Part shown: in pieces, positions 41,471 to 50,659 of the stretch
How the letters are laid out: each line of letters begins with the position of its first letter
Numbering within the stretch: the stretch's first letter is position 1
NCBI GenBank assembly: GCA_017993775.1
Contig: JAGOMA010000007.1
Span: forward strand, 1-64,000
Source of the DNA: Chloroflexota bacterium
Lineage (GTDB): Bacteria > Chloroflexota > Anaerolineae > Promineifilales > Promineifilaceae
Length of the DNA stretch: 64,000 nucleotides
Direction of reading: 5' to 3'
Notes under the pieces: generated by a model
Database searches by the model: none
The model's input: the letters and a program-made list of their open reading frames with translations, nothing else
What the model was told of the DNA's origin: nothing
Made by a program: the position numbers and the translations under genes

Positions 41471-43654
41471 TTATTTCTCAAAGACCAGCGGCAAATAGAC
41501 GGTAAACGTGCTGCCGGCGCCATAATGGCTGGCAGCGGTCACGCGTCCGCCGTGAGCGGCCACGATGAAATAAGTTAAAACCAGACCCATGCTGGGTCTT
41601 TTTTTGCTGGCGCCGTTGGCGTTTAATCCCGCCAGGCCGCTCCAGATGGTCTCGATGCGGTCTTCAGGGATGCCCACGCCTGTATCCGCAATGCGCAGGA
41701 AGAGATCGCTGCCACGAATACCTGTTTCCAGTTCGATTCGGCCGCCAATTTTGTTGAATTTGATGGCGTTGTGGAGCAGGTTTTGGATGGCTTCTTGGAG
41801 TTGTTGGGCGTCGCCCAAGACCGCCGGCATGTCGCGGTCCGGCTCATATGCGATTTCTACGCGGCGAGCCTCGGCCATAGTAGCCAGATTGCGGATGACG
41901 CGCTGGATGATTTCCTCCAGGTGTACGGGCAGAAAGTCGAATTCGCGGCGCACCTGGACGCGAGCAGCGAGGTTGATCAGAGTGTCGATGGGCTGCCGCA
42001 ATCCGGCGAATTCCTGGGTAAGGCTGGCGATGATGTCTTGCCGGGCAGGGTCGTCCGGGCTGTTTTCTTGTAGTTTTTGCAGTTTGGTTTGAATGGTGTT
42101 GAACGGCCGTCTCAACTCCGGCGAAACCAGGTCCACATATTGGCTGTACAAAGTCAACGATTCCTGCAAATGCCGATTCTGCCGTACCAATGTCTGGTTT
42201 TGAGCAAATGCGTACTCGTTGATCCGGCGCAGCCCGGCCATTTGCTGCGCTTGCGCCAGCAGCGGGCTAACCTGGGCGCATAAAGCCATCAATTCATCGT
42301 AATCTTCATGGTCGTATGGTTCCCCGGAGCGCTTGCTGCCCAGAGCAACCACGCCGATCAGTGTGCTACCGGTTTTTAATGGAATGTACAAAACGCGCTG
42401 CCAGCGGTTGAGAAGCTCTCTTTCGGCGGAGGGCATCGCGTCGAAACTTTCCATGGCATCCATGTCGTATTGGATCAAGGGATTTGTTTTTTGGCGCAGA
42501 TGGAGCACAAATGGGCTGTCATCGGTAAACGTGGTGGTTTCTAGGTCGCGTTCTGGCAAGCTGGTTAACGGCCGTAACACCAACATCGCTCGCGGCCCAT
42601 CATCGGCGGTAAACAGCCACGTTTCCTCCGCGCCCAGGTTTGTTTGCACTACCTTTAGAAACAGTCGCCCCAAAGCGGCCGTTTCCGGGAAATACCCAAT
42701 CGCCTGCTCATAATCCGCCATGGTTGCTTCCCGGCGGGAAGCGGAGGGCAAAAACAAACGGCGCGCCAGATTATTCACCAATCGATACACAATCATCAGC
42801 AGCACAGCAAAAACGGCCGCCGCCAAAATCAAAATAAGGTTCGGATCAGTACTCTCGGGCAAATTGGTAACGCTGCGCAAAATCAGCGTCAGCGCCAGCC
42901 AGGCCAGGGCAAACACAACCAGCGTGCCAGACAAACGGTACACAATCTGCCGGGTAACAATCTGCAAATCAGGCAGTTGTCGCTGTGTGAGGCTGAGCGT
43001 GCCCACCAGATTCGCCAAAATAATGACCAGGACGCCCATCTCCTGCCAGATAGGCTGGCCGGGTTGGCGGATGGAAGTGAGGCAGCCGCCAATGAAAAAC
43101 AGGCCCAACATCAGCAGCCAATAACGTATCTGGTTCCGGTATAACGAGACAGGCAAGGAGGTGTTTACCTGTTGGGTCAGCATCCAGGATGCGAGAATTG
43201 GAATCATCCAACTGGCAATCCAGACAGCCGCCCAAAGATCAAAATGGCGAATTCGCTGCCCACCAAGAACCATTGTCTGGATGGGGGTGGCCCAAAAACC
43301 CGGGTCCAACAAGATGGCCACAAACCAGAGGCTTGTGCTGATGATGAGCGCGCCCTGTCCTGGCCGCCCGGCCACAAACATATAACGCAGGGTGGTTAAC
43401 AAAACGCCAAATGCGGCCAGGCTAAAGGCATATAACCCAACGGTTCCCCAGCTAAAGATCACAATGGGGGAAAAACGCACGCCGCCATAGAAACGCAACA
43501 TGCTGCTGGCCCACACGGCCGTCGCCAACAGCGTAAACGTCCACCGGTATAACACACGCCGGCGTTTGCTCTTGCGCACCCACAGGTAAACCGCCTGCCC
43601 CAAAATAGCGAGCGGTAAGATGGATACAATGAGAAACTGTTGGGATAAACTCAT
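41471..43654 (-). CDS. Histidine kinase-like protein lacking the phospho-acceptor His
   Basis: 727 residues. Residues 1-300 hold about eight membrane helices, with a 7TM-like sensor. A GAF-like domain (about 330-470) follows. The H-box position reads VSPELRRPFNTI, with Pro512 where His is invariant (CCG at 42119-42121). The ATPase domain retains NLLHNAIKFNK and DTGVGIPEDR, with a weaker G2 region ending in GLVLTYFIVAAHGG. It therefore may bind ATP but cannot autophosphorylate by the usual route; a pseudokinase role with the following vWA protein is inferred. A phased operator cluster lies upstream. Confidence 0.88.
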   Translation of the reverse strand: MSLSQQFLIVSILPLAILGQAVYLWVRKSKRRRVLYRWTFTLLATAVWASSMLRFYGGVRFSPIVIFSWGTVGLYAFSLAAFGVLLTTLRYMFVAGRPGQGALIISTSLWFVAILLDPGFWATPIQTMVLGGQRIRHFDLWAAVWIASWMIPILASWMLTQQVNTSLPVSLYRNQIRYWLLMLGLFFIGGCLTSIRQPGQPIWQEMGVLVIILANLVGTLSLTQRQLPDLQIVTRQIVYRLSGTLVVFALAWLALTLILRSVTNLPESTDPNLILILAAAVFAVLLMIVYRLVNNLARRLFLPSASRREATMADYEQAIGYFPETAALGRLFLKVVQTNLGAEETWLFTADDGPRAMLVLRPLTSLPERDLETTTFTDDSPFVLHLRQKTNPLIQYDMDAMESFDAMPSAERELLNRWQRVLYIPLKTGSTLIGVVALGSKRSGEPYDHEDYDELMALCAQVSPLLAQAQQMAGLRRINEYAFAQNQTLVRQNRHLQESLTLYSQYVDLVSPELRRPFNTIQTKLQKLQENSPDDPARQDIIASLTQEFAGLRQPIDTLINLAARVQVRREFDFLPVHLEEIIQRVIRNLATMAEARRVEIAYEPDRDMPAVLGDAQQLQEAIQNLLHNAIKFNKIGGRIELETGIRGSDLFLRIADTGVGIPEDRIETIWSGLAGLNANGASKKRPSMGLVLTYFIVAAHGGRVTAASHYGAGSTFTVYLPLVFEK

Positions 43655-43735
43655 GGAAAGTGCAATTTTTTCAACGGCCGTGGCCTACCATTATTCCTGA
43701 ACCAACCACCCATACGCTTTCATTTCATCGTGAAA

Positions 43736-43829
43736 ATTATACTCGTTTTACCCAAATTCAACGGAACCTCTTGGGTTATCCCAACTTATCCCAAGTTTTA
43801 TTTGGGATAAATTTGGGATAAGTTGGGAT
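43736..43829 (-). promoter_or_regulatory. Promoter with five phased TTGGGATAA sites
   Basis: The minus-strand -10 TATAAT is at 43741-43736. Upstream lie TTGGGATAA sites at 43776-43784 and 43786-43794 in one orientation, then 43802-43810, 43813-43821 and a partial one at 43823-43829 in the other. Neighbours within each orientation are 10-11 bp apart, one helical turn. The outer 17 bp (43778-43794 and 43813-43829) form a perfect inverted repeat. The position, about -47 to -100, suits an activator. Confidence 0.6.
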
Positions 43830-43854
43830 TTAGTTGGTCTTTGCGTATGCGCAC

Positions 43855-43914
43855 AGACCCTAAGGGGCTGCTTTCGAGAAGTTAGCCTTTCTGGAACTCA
43901 AACCCTTAGGGTCT
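43855..43914. terminator. Inverted repeat after the AlbA_2 gene
   Basis: Perfect 12-bp arms AGACCCTAAGGG (43855-43866) and CCCTTAGGGTCT (43903-43914) with a 36-bp loop, directly after the stop of the minus-strand gene at 43924. It is a possible terminator, but there is no good T run. Confidence 0.5.
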
Positions 43915-43923
43915 AGCCCCAAA

Positions 43924-45276
43924 TTACTTCAAAATGTAATACGTGCCCTTTTTAGAACCAATTTTCAGGAGTACGCCGCGCTCCACCAGATCAACCATAT
44001 CCAGGCGCAGCGTTTCGGCCGAAACGTCTGAGCATAATTGACGATATTCGCGATTGGTGATGCTGCCGTTTTCGTGAATGAAGTTTAAGGCTTGGGCTTG
44101 CCGCTCGTTCATGCTGCGTGTCCATTTGGGCACGGCCGTGCGTTCTCGTTTATTCGACAGCGTTACCGTAAACAGATGCGGCGTCGCCCGAAATTGGGGC
44201 GGCGAGTGGCCGGCTTGCACCATTTCTTCAATCATCTGGTCTATGCCCAGGCCCAATTCTTCGATATAGCCCCATTGGTAGAGGCCATTCACCAGCCGGG
44301 GGTTGCGGGAAAAATGTTCATCCACCAGGTTGTCAAGCGTCATGTAGCCCGGCAGCCCGCCAGGGCTGATGATTTCCAGCCGGTCGGCATACATGCGAAT
44401 TTCGATGCGCCGCCCTTTGATGCGGTAATCGCGGTGGGCAATGGCGTTCACCAGGGCTTCGCGCACGGCAAAACGAGGGTATTCGGTCAGCTCTTCGCGT
44501 TCTAATTGGTTCACCTGCGCGCCAACGCGCATTTCCTCAAAAAGTACATTCCAGGCACGCTCTACCACGCGAGAAATAGGACCGGTAATTTCATCGCGAC
44601 GGCCGTAACCAATGCCGCCATCCTCGCCCCTCGGTTCTGTGCCCGGAAACTTCACAAACACCACGCCGCTGTTTGGAAAAAATGCCTGCGGATTTTTACC
44701 AAACAGCAAAACGCCAATGGTCGTCGGGTCGCCATCCCGATCAATCGCCCCAATCTCGAAGAGCAGATCATCCGTTGAGGAGACTTTGGCCGCGCCACGC
44801 GCTTCGCGCCGGTCCAAATAGTCGCGGATGATGTTGGCGTCCAGGTCGCTGGGACGCGCGCCCGGCACCAGTTCGGTTTCAAATTCAGCCGAGTTTTTGC
44901 TGTTGGCCAGATTGCGGATTTCGTCGCCAGATAGGGGCCGGTTATCGCTGCCGCTGCGCACCAGGACACGGCCGTCTTGCAAACTATGCAGTTCCGTGCT
45001 GCGCGGCACATACACGCCCACCAGAATGTCCGCGCCCATTTCCACCGGCTGCCACTGGGTGGGCACTGGCGGCCGGCACATCAGGGCCGCTTCCCGCAGG
45101 GCGGCTTCGGCTTCCTCTTCCCAGATGGCTTCAGACGGCCGTCCCAGATCATCCACCCCCAGCACCACCAACCCACCATCACCATTTGCCAGCGCCACCA
45201 GGCATTCCGCCAGCAGCTCTGTATCGGCATATGGCAAGTAAACAAGACGTTGGCCTGGCTTGTTTTTTAGCGTCAT
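43924..45276 (-). CDS. AlbA_2/AAA_4 ATP-binding regulator with winged helix
   Basis: 450 residues. The N-terminal AlbA_2 (Schlafen-like) domain has the signature CLVALANGDGGLVVLGVDDLG. The middle HATPase_c_4-like domain has EALVNAIAHRDYRIKGRRIEI followed by ISPGGLPG. The C-terminal winged helix (about 385-450) includes ALNFIHENGSITNREYRQL. Such proteins are called ATP-dependent DNA helicase RecG-related or transcriptional regulators and often accompany defence or stress loci. Function is not established. It may recognise the nearby repeat sites, but this is only a guess. Confidence 0.85.
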   Translation of the reverse strand: MTLKNKPGQRLVYLPYADTELLAECLVALANGDGGLVVLGVDDLGRPSEAIWEEEAEAALREAALMCRPPVPTQWQPVEMGADILVGVYVPRSTELHSLQDGRVLVRSGSDNRPLSGDEIRNLANSKNSAEFETELVPGARPSDLDANIIRDYLDRREARGAAKVSSTDDLLFEIGAIDRDGDPTTIGVLLFGKNPQAFFPNSGVVFVKFPGTEPRGEDGGIGYGRRDEITGPISRVVERAWNVLFEEMRVGAQVNQLEREELTEYPRFAVREALVNAIAHRDYRIKGRRIEIRMYADRLEIISPGGLPGYMTLDNLVDEHFSRNPRLVNGLYQWGYIEELGLGIDQMIEEMVQAGHSPPQFRATPHLFTVTLSNKRERTAVPKWTRSMNERQAQALNFIHENGSITNREYRQLCSDVSAETLRLDMVDLVERGVLLKIGSKKGTYYILK

Positions 45277-45345
45277 GGTAACTGTTCAACCCTTTGCAGT
45301 TGCCGGCCGCCATCGGCTTATAGCTGACAACGTATCACGGACAAC

Positions 45346-46086
45346 TTACCGCGGAATTGCGGCCATCGCTGCGCCAACGATGCCGGCTTCATTGCGCAAT
45401 TGGGCCGGCACAATATCGGCGCGTAAATTGATATATTTGAGGAATTTTTGATGTTTTTTGCTGACGCCGCCGCCAATGATGATGAGATTGGGCGAAAAGA
45501 GAAATTCGATGTGCTGAAAATAAATGTTCAGGCGGTCGCCCCACTCTTCCCAGGTCAGATCATTTTCCTCGCGGATGCGATCGGCGGCAAAATATTCCGC
45601 GTCTTTCTTTTGGTCGCGCAAGTAGATGTGGCCCAATTCCAGATTGGGCACAATCTGCCCGTTTACAAACATCACACTGCCAATGCCGGTTCCCAAAGTA
45701 AAGATCATCACCACGCCGGGCACGCCGCGCCCCGCGCCGTGAAACATTTCGGCATAACCAGCTACATCGGCGTCGTTGCGCACCACGGTTTCGCAGTTGG
45801 TGGCCAGGGCGATATTACGGGCCGCCGGATAATCGATCCAATCGTTGTGGACGTTAGCGGCCGTGCGGGTAACGCCATCGACGACAATACCCGGAAAACC
45901 CACGCCGATGGGGCCGACGTAATCAAAATGGCGCACAATGGTTTGAATGGCGTTGAGGACAGACTTAGGTTTTGAGGGCTGCGGGGTAGGAATGCGCAGC
46001 CGGTCGGTGAGTAATTTGCCTTTTTCCGTGTCTACCAGAGCGCCTTTGATGCCGCTGCCGCCAATGTCTATGCCTAATACTTTCAT
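45346..46086 (-). CDS. ppgK: Polyphosphate glucokinase (ROK family)
   Basis: 246 residues. The phosphate-binding motif GIDIGGSGIKGALVD starts the protein. Then come GFPGIV, the catalytic Asp in RNDADVAGYAE, and LGTGIGSVMFVNGQIVPNLELGHI, which is typical of PPGK. This branch phosphorylates glucose using inorganic polyphosphate and ATP. ATG overlaps the upstream patatin stop (ATGA), so the two are translated together. Confidence 0.93.
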   Translation of the reverse strand: MKVLGIDIGGSGIKGALVDTEKGKLLTDRLRIPTPQPSKPKSVLNAIQTIVRHFDYVGPIGVGFPGIVVDGVTRTAANVHNDWIDYPAARNIALATNCETVVRNDADVAGYAEMFHGAGRGVPGVVMIFTLGTGIGSVMFVNGQIVPNLELGHIYLRDQKKDAEYFAADRIREENDLTWEEWGDRLNIYFQHIEFLFSPNLIIIGGGVSKKHQKFLKYINLRADIVPAQLRNEAGIVGAAMAAIPR

Positions 46087-46922
46087 GCCAATTCTCCTTG
46101 CAGTAGAGTTTGAAGTTGTGGTTCAATTTGGTGCACGGCCGTTTCCCCCGCCGCTATGCCTTCTTCCAACCGATGAAAATCCAAGATGCCAATGGTGTCC
46201 AGAAACGGCCGTATCAAAAAGTCCGGCTCCGTCAGCGCCAGCCGCGTTTTCAGCGATTGCTCGGTGACAATATCCATCACTGCGTTCAATACCTGCCAGG
46301 TGCCGAACAATTTTGGCACCTTCAAAATGCGCGAACGGACGCCGACCGGCGGGACTTGTTCCCCATTCACGCCATAAGCCGCCGCATTGGTCAGATCTAC
46401 CGCCAGCACATGCATGGCGCCCCGCGCATACGCCACGTCGAACGGCACATTATTCAACAACCCGCCGTCAATCAAAACCAGACCGTTCCGCTCCACCGGC
46501 GGCAGCACAATCGGCAGCGCCGACGTCGCCAGGACGGCCGAAATCAGGTCGCCATCATCCAACACCACCAGTTTGTGCCGCCGAATATCGGTCGCCGTAA
46601 CCGCCAGCGGAATTTGCAAATCAGCAAAATGCAGGCGGCCAATTGTTTGTTCCAGCAGTTTCTCCAGCTTGTTGTTGCTGGCCAGGGAAAAGGAATTAGC
46701 GGGCAGCGCAAATAATTTATCGACCTGAAGCTGGCGAAAAAAGTCTGCCAGCCCGTTCGCGTCCAAACCGGCGGCATATAACGCCCCCAACATGCCGCCA
46801 ATGCTCGTCCCGGTAATCAGGTCGGGCCGAATGCCCAGGCGTTCAAATGCCGTCAACACGCCAATATGCGCGGCCCCTCGGCCGCCGCCGCCACCTAAGG
46901 CAAACCCAATTTTCTTGTCCAT
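46083..46922 (-). CDS. Patatin-like phospholipase
   Basis: About 279 residues from the ATG at 46922, with AGGAAG upstream; an in-frame extension reads through repeat DNA. Oxyanion motif GGGGGRGAAHIGV, nucleophile in GTSIGG, and catalytic Asp in IDGGLLNNVP are present, so the Ser-Asp dyad is complete. It is a cytosolic lipid acyl hydrolase of the RssA/YchK type. It is the first of two genes with ppgK. Confidence 0.93.
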   Translation of the reverse strand: MDKKIGFALGGGGGRGAAHIGVLTAFERLGIRPDLITGTSIGGMLGALYAAGLDANGLADFFRQLQVDKLFALPANSFSLASNNKLEKLLEQTIGRLHFADLQIPLAVTATDIRRHKLVVLDDGDLISAVLATSALPIVLPPVERNGLVLIDGGLLNNVPFDVAYARGAMHVLAVDLTNAAAYGVNGEQVPPVGVRSRILKVPKLFGTWQVLNAVMDIVTEQSLKTRLALTEPDFLIRPFLDTIGILDFHRLEEGIAAGETAVHQIEPQLQTLLQGELA

Positions 46923-46940
46923 ATGCACTTCCTGACTGTT

Positions 46941-46996
46941 AAGATGAGTCCAGATGAGTCCAGATGGGTCCAATCTTGGGGAGTGGACCCATCTTA
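46941..46996. terminator. Hairpin with triplicated GATGAGTCCA word after pdp
   Basis: Three direct 10-bp copies (CAGATGAGTC, twice, and CAGATGGGTC) lie beside a perfect 10-bp stem AGATGGGTCC (46962-46971) with GGACCCATCT (46985-46994). The structure touches the stop of the phosphorylase gene and may terminate it. Confidence 0.65.
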
Positions 46997-48301
46997 AGCA
47001 GTAACGGTTTCGTAGATATGCGGCAGTGGGGCAACTCGTGTATCGGACCAGGAAACGGCCGTTACCACTTCCGCCCGCGCCTGTTCCAATTTCGCCCGAT
47101 CATCGGCATGGACCATGCCCAAAACCTGGCCCTGCGCCACCTCGTCGCCCACGGCGCACGACAAAACCAGGCCCACCGCATAATTAATCTGATCGCTCTT
47201 CACCAATCGACCCGCGCCCAGATGCACACTCGCCCACCCAATCGCCGCCGTATTAAACGCGGCAATAAATCCACTGCGCGGCGCAATGATCGGCTCGACA
47301 AATTGCGCCTGCGGCAGCAAGGCAAGATCGTCAATCTGGGCCACGTCGCCGCCCTGAAAGGCGACCATATCGCGGAATTTGCGGAAGGCACGGCCGTCGT
47401 CTCGCGCCGCTCGCGCCAATTCCTTCGCCTCAGCCAGAGTTTCCGCTTTATCGGCCAGCAGCAGCATGTAGGCCGCCACATCCACACAATGCGCCCAAAA
47501 AGTAGCCGGTCCGCCGCCTTGCAGCGTCTCCACAGCTTCCTTCACCTCCAGCGCATTGCCAATGGCCGCGCCCAAAGGCTGGTTCATATCCGAAATCATG
47601 GCCACGGTTTTGCGCCCGGCATCTGTGCCGATATCCACCATGATCTGCGCCAACTCACGAGCAGTCTCTACGGTGGGCATAAACGCGCCGCTGCCCATTT
47701 TCACGTCCAGCACCATCGCGTCCGCCCCGGCCGCCAACTTTTTAGACATAATCGACGCGGCGATAAGCGGCGCGCTGGCTACCGTCGCCGTCACATCGCG
47801 CAGGGCATACAGCTTGCCATCGGCCGGGGCTAAATCGGCCGTCTGCCCCGACAGCACCAGCCCAATTTCCGTCAGTTGGCGCTTGAACTGCGTCAGGGTC
47901 ATGTTGCACGACCAGCCGCGAATCGATTCCATTTTATCCAGTGTGCCGCCGCTGGAACCCAGGCCGCGCCCGCTCATTTTGCCCACCGGCACGCCGCAGG
48001 CAGCCACAATGGGCTGCACCACCAACGTGGTTTTGTCCCCCACGCCGCCGGAGGAATGTTTATCAATCACAAAGGGGGCGACATCGTGCAAGTCTAGTGT
48101 GTCGCCAGAGCCAGCCATGGCTAAGGTCAGGTCCACGGTTTCTCGGCGGCTCATGCCGCGCAGGTAAATCGCCATGATCAAGGCGGCCGCCTGATAATCG
48201 GGAACAGCGCCGGCCGTGTATTCGGTGATAAACCAGTCAATTTCGGCCGTTGTCAGCTCTTTCCCATCTCGTTTTTTAGCAATTACATCTACCATTCTCA
48301 T
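46994..48301 (-). CDS. pdp: Pyrimidine-nucleoside (thymidine) phosphorylase
   Basis: About 435 residues from the ATG at 48301 (MRMVDVIAKKRDG). The family signature VDKHSSGGVGDKTTLVVQPIVAACG with KMSGRGLGSSGGTLDKMESI is present, followed by DVTATVASAPLIAASIMSKKLAAGADAMVLDVKMGSGAFM. It phosphorolyses uridine, thymidine or deoxyuridine to base and (deoxy)ribose-1-phosphate. Lys and Ser/Thr in the phosphate site are intact. Whether it is the Pdp or DeoA type cannot be settled by eye. Confidence 0.93.
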   Translation of the reverse strand: MRMVDVIAKKRDGKELTTAEIDWFITEYTAGAVPDYQAAALIMAIYLRGMSRRETVDLTLAMAGSGDTLDLHDVAPFVIDKHSSGGVGDKTTLVVQPIVAACGVPVGKMSGRGLGSSGGTLDKMESIRGWSCNMTLTQFKRQLTEIGLVLSGQTADLAPADGKLYALRDVTATVASAPLIAASIMSKKLAAGADAMVLDVKMGSGAFMPTVETARELAQIMVDIGTDAGRKTVAMISDMNQPLGAAIGNALEVKEAVETLQGGGPATFWAHCVDVAAYMLLLADKAETLAEAKELARAARDDGRAFRKFRDMVAFQGGDVAQIDDLALLPQAQFVEPIIAPRSGFIAAFNTAAIGWASVHLGAGRLVKSDQINYAVGLVLSCAVGDEVAQGQVLGMVHADDRAKLEQARAEVVTAVSWSDTRVAPLPHIYETVTA

Positions 48302-48437
48302 GTACACACTCGTTTTCCATCATTGCGAGAGTAAGAGCGAGAGCCAGAGGCAAAACAAGAGATTTATTTCTAATCCTAGCCCCCGCTCCAGCTCGGGTTT
48401 CAACTGTAAAAGTTTCCCGATTATAACAGGAATCGGT

Positions 48438-48443
48438 ATAATC
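48438..48443 (+). promoter_or_regulatory. -10 element of the amidohydrolase gene
   Basis: TATAAT 52 bp before the start codon. The -35 region is weak (TTTCCC around 48413), so only the -10 is claimed. Confidence 0.5.
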
Positions 48444-48495
48444 CGCGTGCAGAATACCCACAAAGCACCACTTATAGACCTGAAGGAAGGGAACC

Positions 48496-50484
48496 ATGCT
48501 CAAGAAAGCAGATGTCTTGTTAACGGGTGGCACAGTCGTCACCATGGATGATTCTTACAGACTTTATACCGATGGCGCGGTAGCCATCGCCGGAGATGTG
48601 ATTGTGGCGGTAGGGCCTACGGCCGTGATCACCCAAACTTACACCGCCCCCGAAATCATCAACTGCCAGGGCAAAGTGATCATGCCTGGGCTGGTCAACG
48701 CCCACACCCACATTCCCATGACCTTGCTGCGCGGCCTGAACGACGATCTGCGCCTGGATGTGTGGCTGGGCTACCTGATGCCCCTGGAACGAGAATTTGT
48801 GACGCCAGCGTTTGTAACGCTGGGCACGCAAATCGCCTGCGCCGAGATGATCCGCTCTGGCGTAACTTCGTTTGCCGATATGTATTATTTTGAAGATGAG
48901 ATTGCGGCGGAAACGGCCGTGATCGGCATGCGCGCCCTCCTCGGCCAGACCGTGCTCATCTTCCCCGCCCCCGACGCCGCCACCTACGAAGACGCCCTCG
49001 TCCTCTGCCGCCGCTTCATCGAAAAATGGCGCGATCACCCGTTGATTCAACCGGCCGTCGCCCCGCACGCCTGGTACACCGGCACGCCGGAAATGAACCG
49101 CGCCTGCGCCGACCTGGCCCGCGCCTACGACGTGCCGCTGCACACCCACGTCAGCGAAACGGCCTTCGAAGCGCAAAATTCGATGGAACAAAACCACATG
49201 CCGGTGGTCAACTGGATCGGCAAAAACGGCCTGCTGGAAACCAAACTCCTGGCCGCCCACTGCGTCCATCTGGACGAGGGCGAAATGTTTGCCCTGAAGG
49301 AAGCCGGCGCGGGCGTGGCCCACTGCCCTACCAGCAACCTCAAGCTCTCCAGCGGCATCGCCGCCGTCGGGCAGATGCTGTCGCTGGGACTAAACGTGGG
49401 CGTGGGCACAGACGGCCCGGCCAGCAACAACGACCTGGACATGTTCGAAGAGGTGCGCCTAGCGGCTCTGCTGGCGAAGACCAAGAGCAACGACCCGACG
49501 GTGCTGCCGGCACGGCAGGCGCTGGAACTGGCGACGATTGGCGGGGCGCGGGCCATGCACATGGCCGACAAAACCGGCAGCCTGGAAGCGGGCAAACGAG
49601 CTGATCTGGCGATTGTGGAGATGGACGGCGTGCATAACCAGCCGCAGTTTAACAACCACGCCGACGCGGTGTACTCGCGCCTGATTTATGCGGCCAAGAG
49701 TTCGGATGTGGCCGATGTGATGTGTAACGGCCGTTGGCTGATGCGCAACCGCACGCTGCTAACCATCGACGAAGCCGCCGCCAAACAGGCCGCCGCCCAG
49801 GTCGCCGCCGACATCGACGCCTTCGTGCTGGAGCGCGAAGCCAGCCCCTACAACAAACTGGTGCTGCTGGCCGGCGTGGAACGGCAGGAAAGCTTTGAAA
49901 TCCAGGTGAAAGTGCCCGTCGCCGATAAAGACAATGTGCTGCGCGTTTTGGCCGGCGACCAGCTAGAAATCACCAAAGCCTCGCATTACCGCGAGTATGA
50001 CACCTACTTTGTGTTTGAGAATGGCGACCCCGACGCGGCGCGGCTGCGCTACCGCGAGGATGAATTTGTGGGCGACAATGACGAAACCTATCAGGTGCGC
50101 ACCCGCCTGACGCTTATTGGCGAGGAGGAGCGGTCTGAATTTCAGACGGCCGTCATGCTCTCCCGCTCCCGTTTCCTGGCCACCGCCGACCGCAGTTTGC
50201 GTTTCTACAGCGAATACTTTGCCCCCGCCCGCCAGGTCGCCGTCAGCAAAGACCGCCTGCGCTGGCGCGTGGTCTACCAGGAAACTGATTTTGCCATCAA
50301 CCTGGACAAGCTCACGTCGCCGGAACTGCCCGGTTACTTCCTGGAGATCAAATCGCGCACCTGGTCGCGCACCGACGCGGCGCGCAAAGCGGGCCTGATC
50401 ACCGAACTGCTGACACTCTTTGGCCTGGACCCCCTGACGGCCGAACGCGACGACTACCCCGAAATGGTCACGGTAAGACGATAG
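48496..50484 (+). CDS. Amidohydrolase fused to a CYTH domain
   Basis: 662 residues, about 200 longer than the usual enzyme. Residues 1-440 are an ATZ/TRZ/SAH-deaminase-type amidohydrolase with metal ligands H70 and H72 (NAHTHIPM). The later metal and active-site motifs HVSETAFEAQ, AAHCVHLDEGE and GTDGPASNNDLDM are intact, so it should deaminate an adenine-like or related heterocycle. Residues 466-655 are a CYTH (triphosphate tunnel) domain with a variant opening motif E-I-Q-V-K, then RLRYRED and FLEIKSRTWSRTDAARKA. The linker is in frame without a stop. GGAAGGGA precedes the ATG. Confidence 0.88.
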   Translation: MLKKADVLLTGGTVVTMDDSYRLYTDGAVAIAGDVIVAVGPTAVITQTYTAPEIINCQGKVIMPGLVNAHTHIPMTLLRGLNDDLRLDVWLGYLMPLEREFVTPAFVTLGTQIACAEMIRSGVTSFADMYYFEDEIAAETAVIGMRALLGQTVLIFPAPDAATYEDALVLCRRFIEKWRDHPLIQPAVAPHAWYTGTPEMNRACADLARAYDVPLHTHVSETAFEAQNSMEQNHMPVVNWIGKNGLLETKLLAAHCVHLDEGEMFALKEAGAGVAHCPTSNLKLSSGIAAVGQMLSLGLNVGVGTDGPASNNDLDMFEEVRLAALLAKTKSNDPTVLPARQALELATIGGARAMHMADKTGSLEAGKRADLAIVEMDGVHNQPQFNNHADAVYSRLIYAAKSSDVADVMCNGRWLMRNRTLLTIDEAAAKQAAAQVAADIDAFVLEREASPYNKLVLLAGVERQESFEIQVKVPVADKDNVLRVLAGDQLEITKASHYREYDTYFVFENGDPDAARLRYREDEFVGDNDETYQVRTRLTLIGEEERSEFQTAVMLSRSRFLATADRSLRFYSEYFAPARQVAVSKDRLRWRVVYQETDFAINLDKLTSPELPGYFLEIKSRTWSRTDAARKAGLITELLTLFGLDPLTAERDDYPEMVTVRR

Positions 50485-50559
50485 CTGCACGGATTTAACA
50501 GAGGCGACGGATGTTCAGGGATAAATCAAGGGTCTTTAGGATTTCATGTTATTTGGCCT

Positions 50560-50602
50560 GAAGCGTGATGCGTGACACCTCTCTGGTCACGCATCACGCT
50601 TC
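50560..50602. repeat. Perfect 17-bp hairpin of GCGTGAT units
   Basis: GAAGCGTGATGCGTGAC (50560-50576) and GTCACGCATCACGCTTC (50586-50602). Its arms contain a tandem GCGTGAT word, like the other simple-unit hairpins at 13509, 14792 and 15757. It lies between convergent genes. Confidence 0.9.
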
Positions 50603-50659
50603 ACGTATCAGGGGCTGTCAACCCCCTAATCCGTGAAATCTGTTCAACCCGCGTTGCTA

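Noticed and set aside
43855..43914. Attachment or transposon end
   Set aside because: The 12-bp inverted arms have no duplicated target or recombinase beside them; placed after a stop codon they fit a terminator better.
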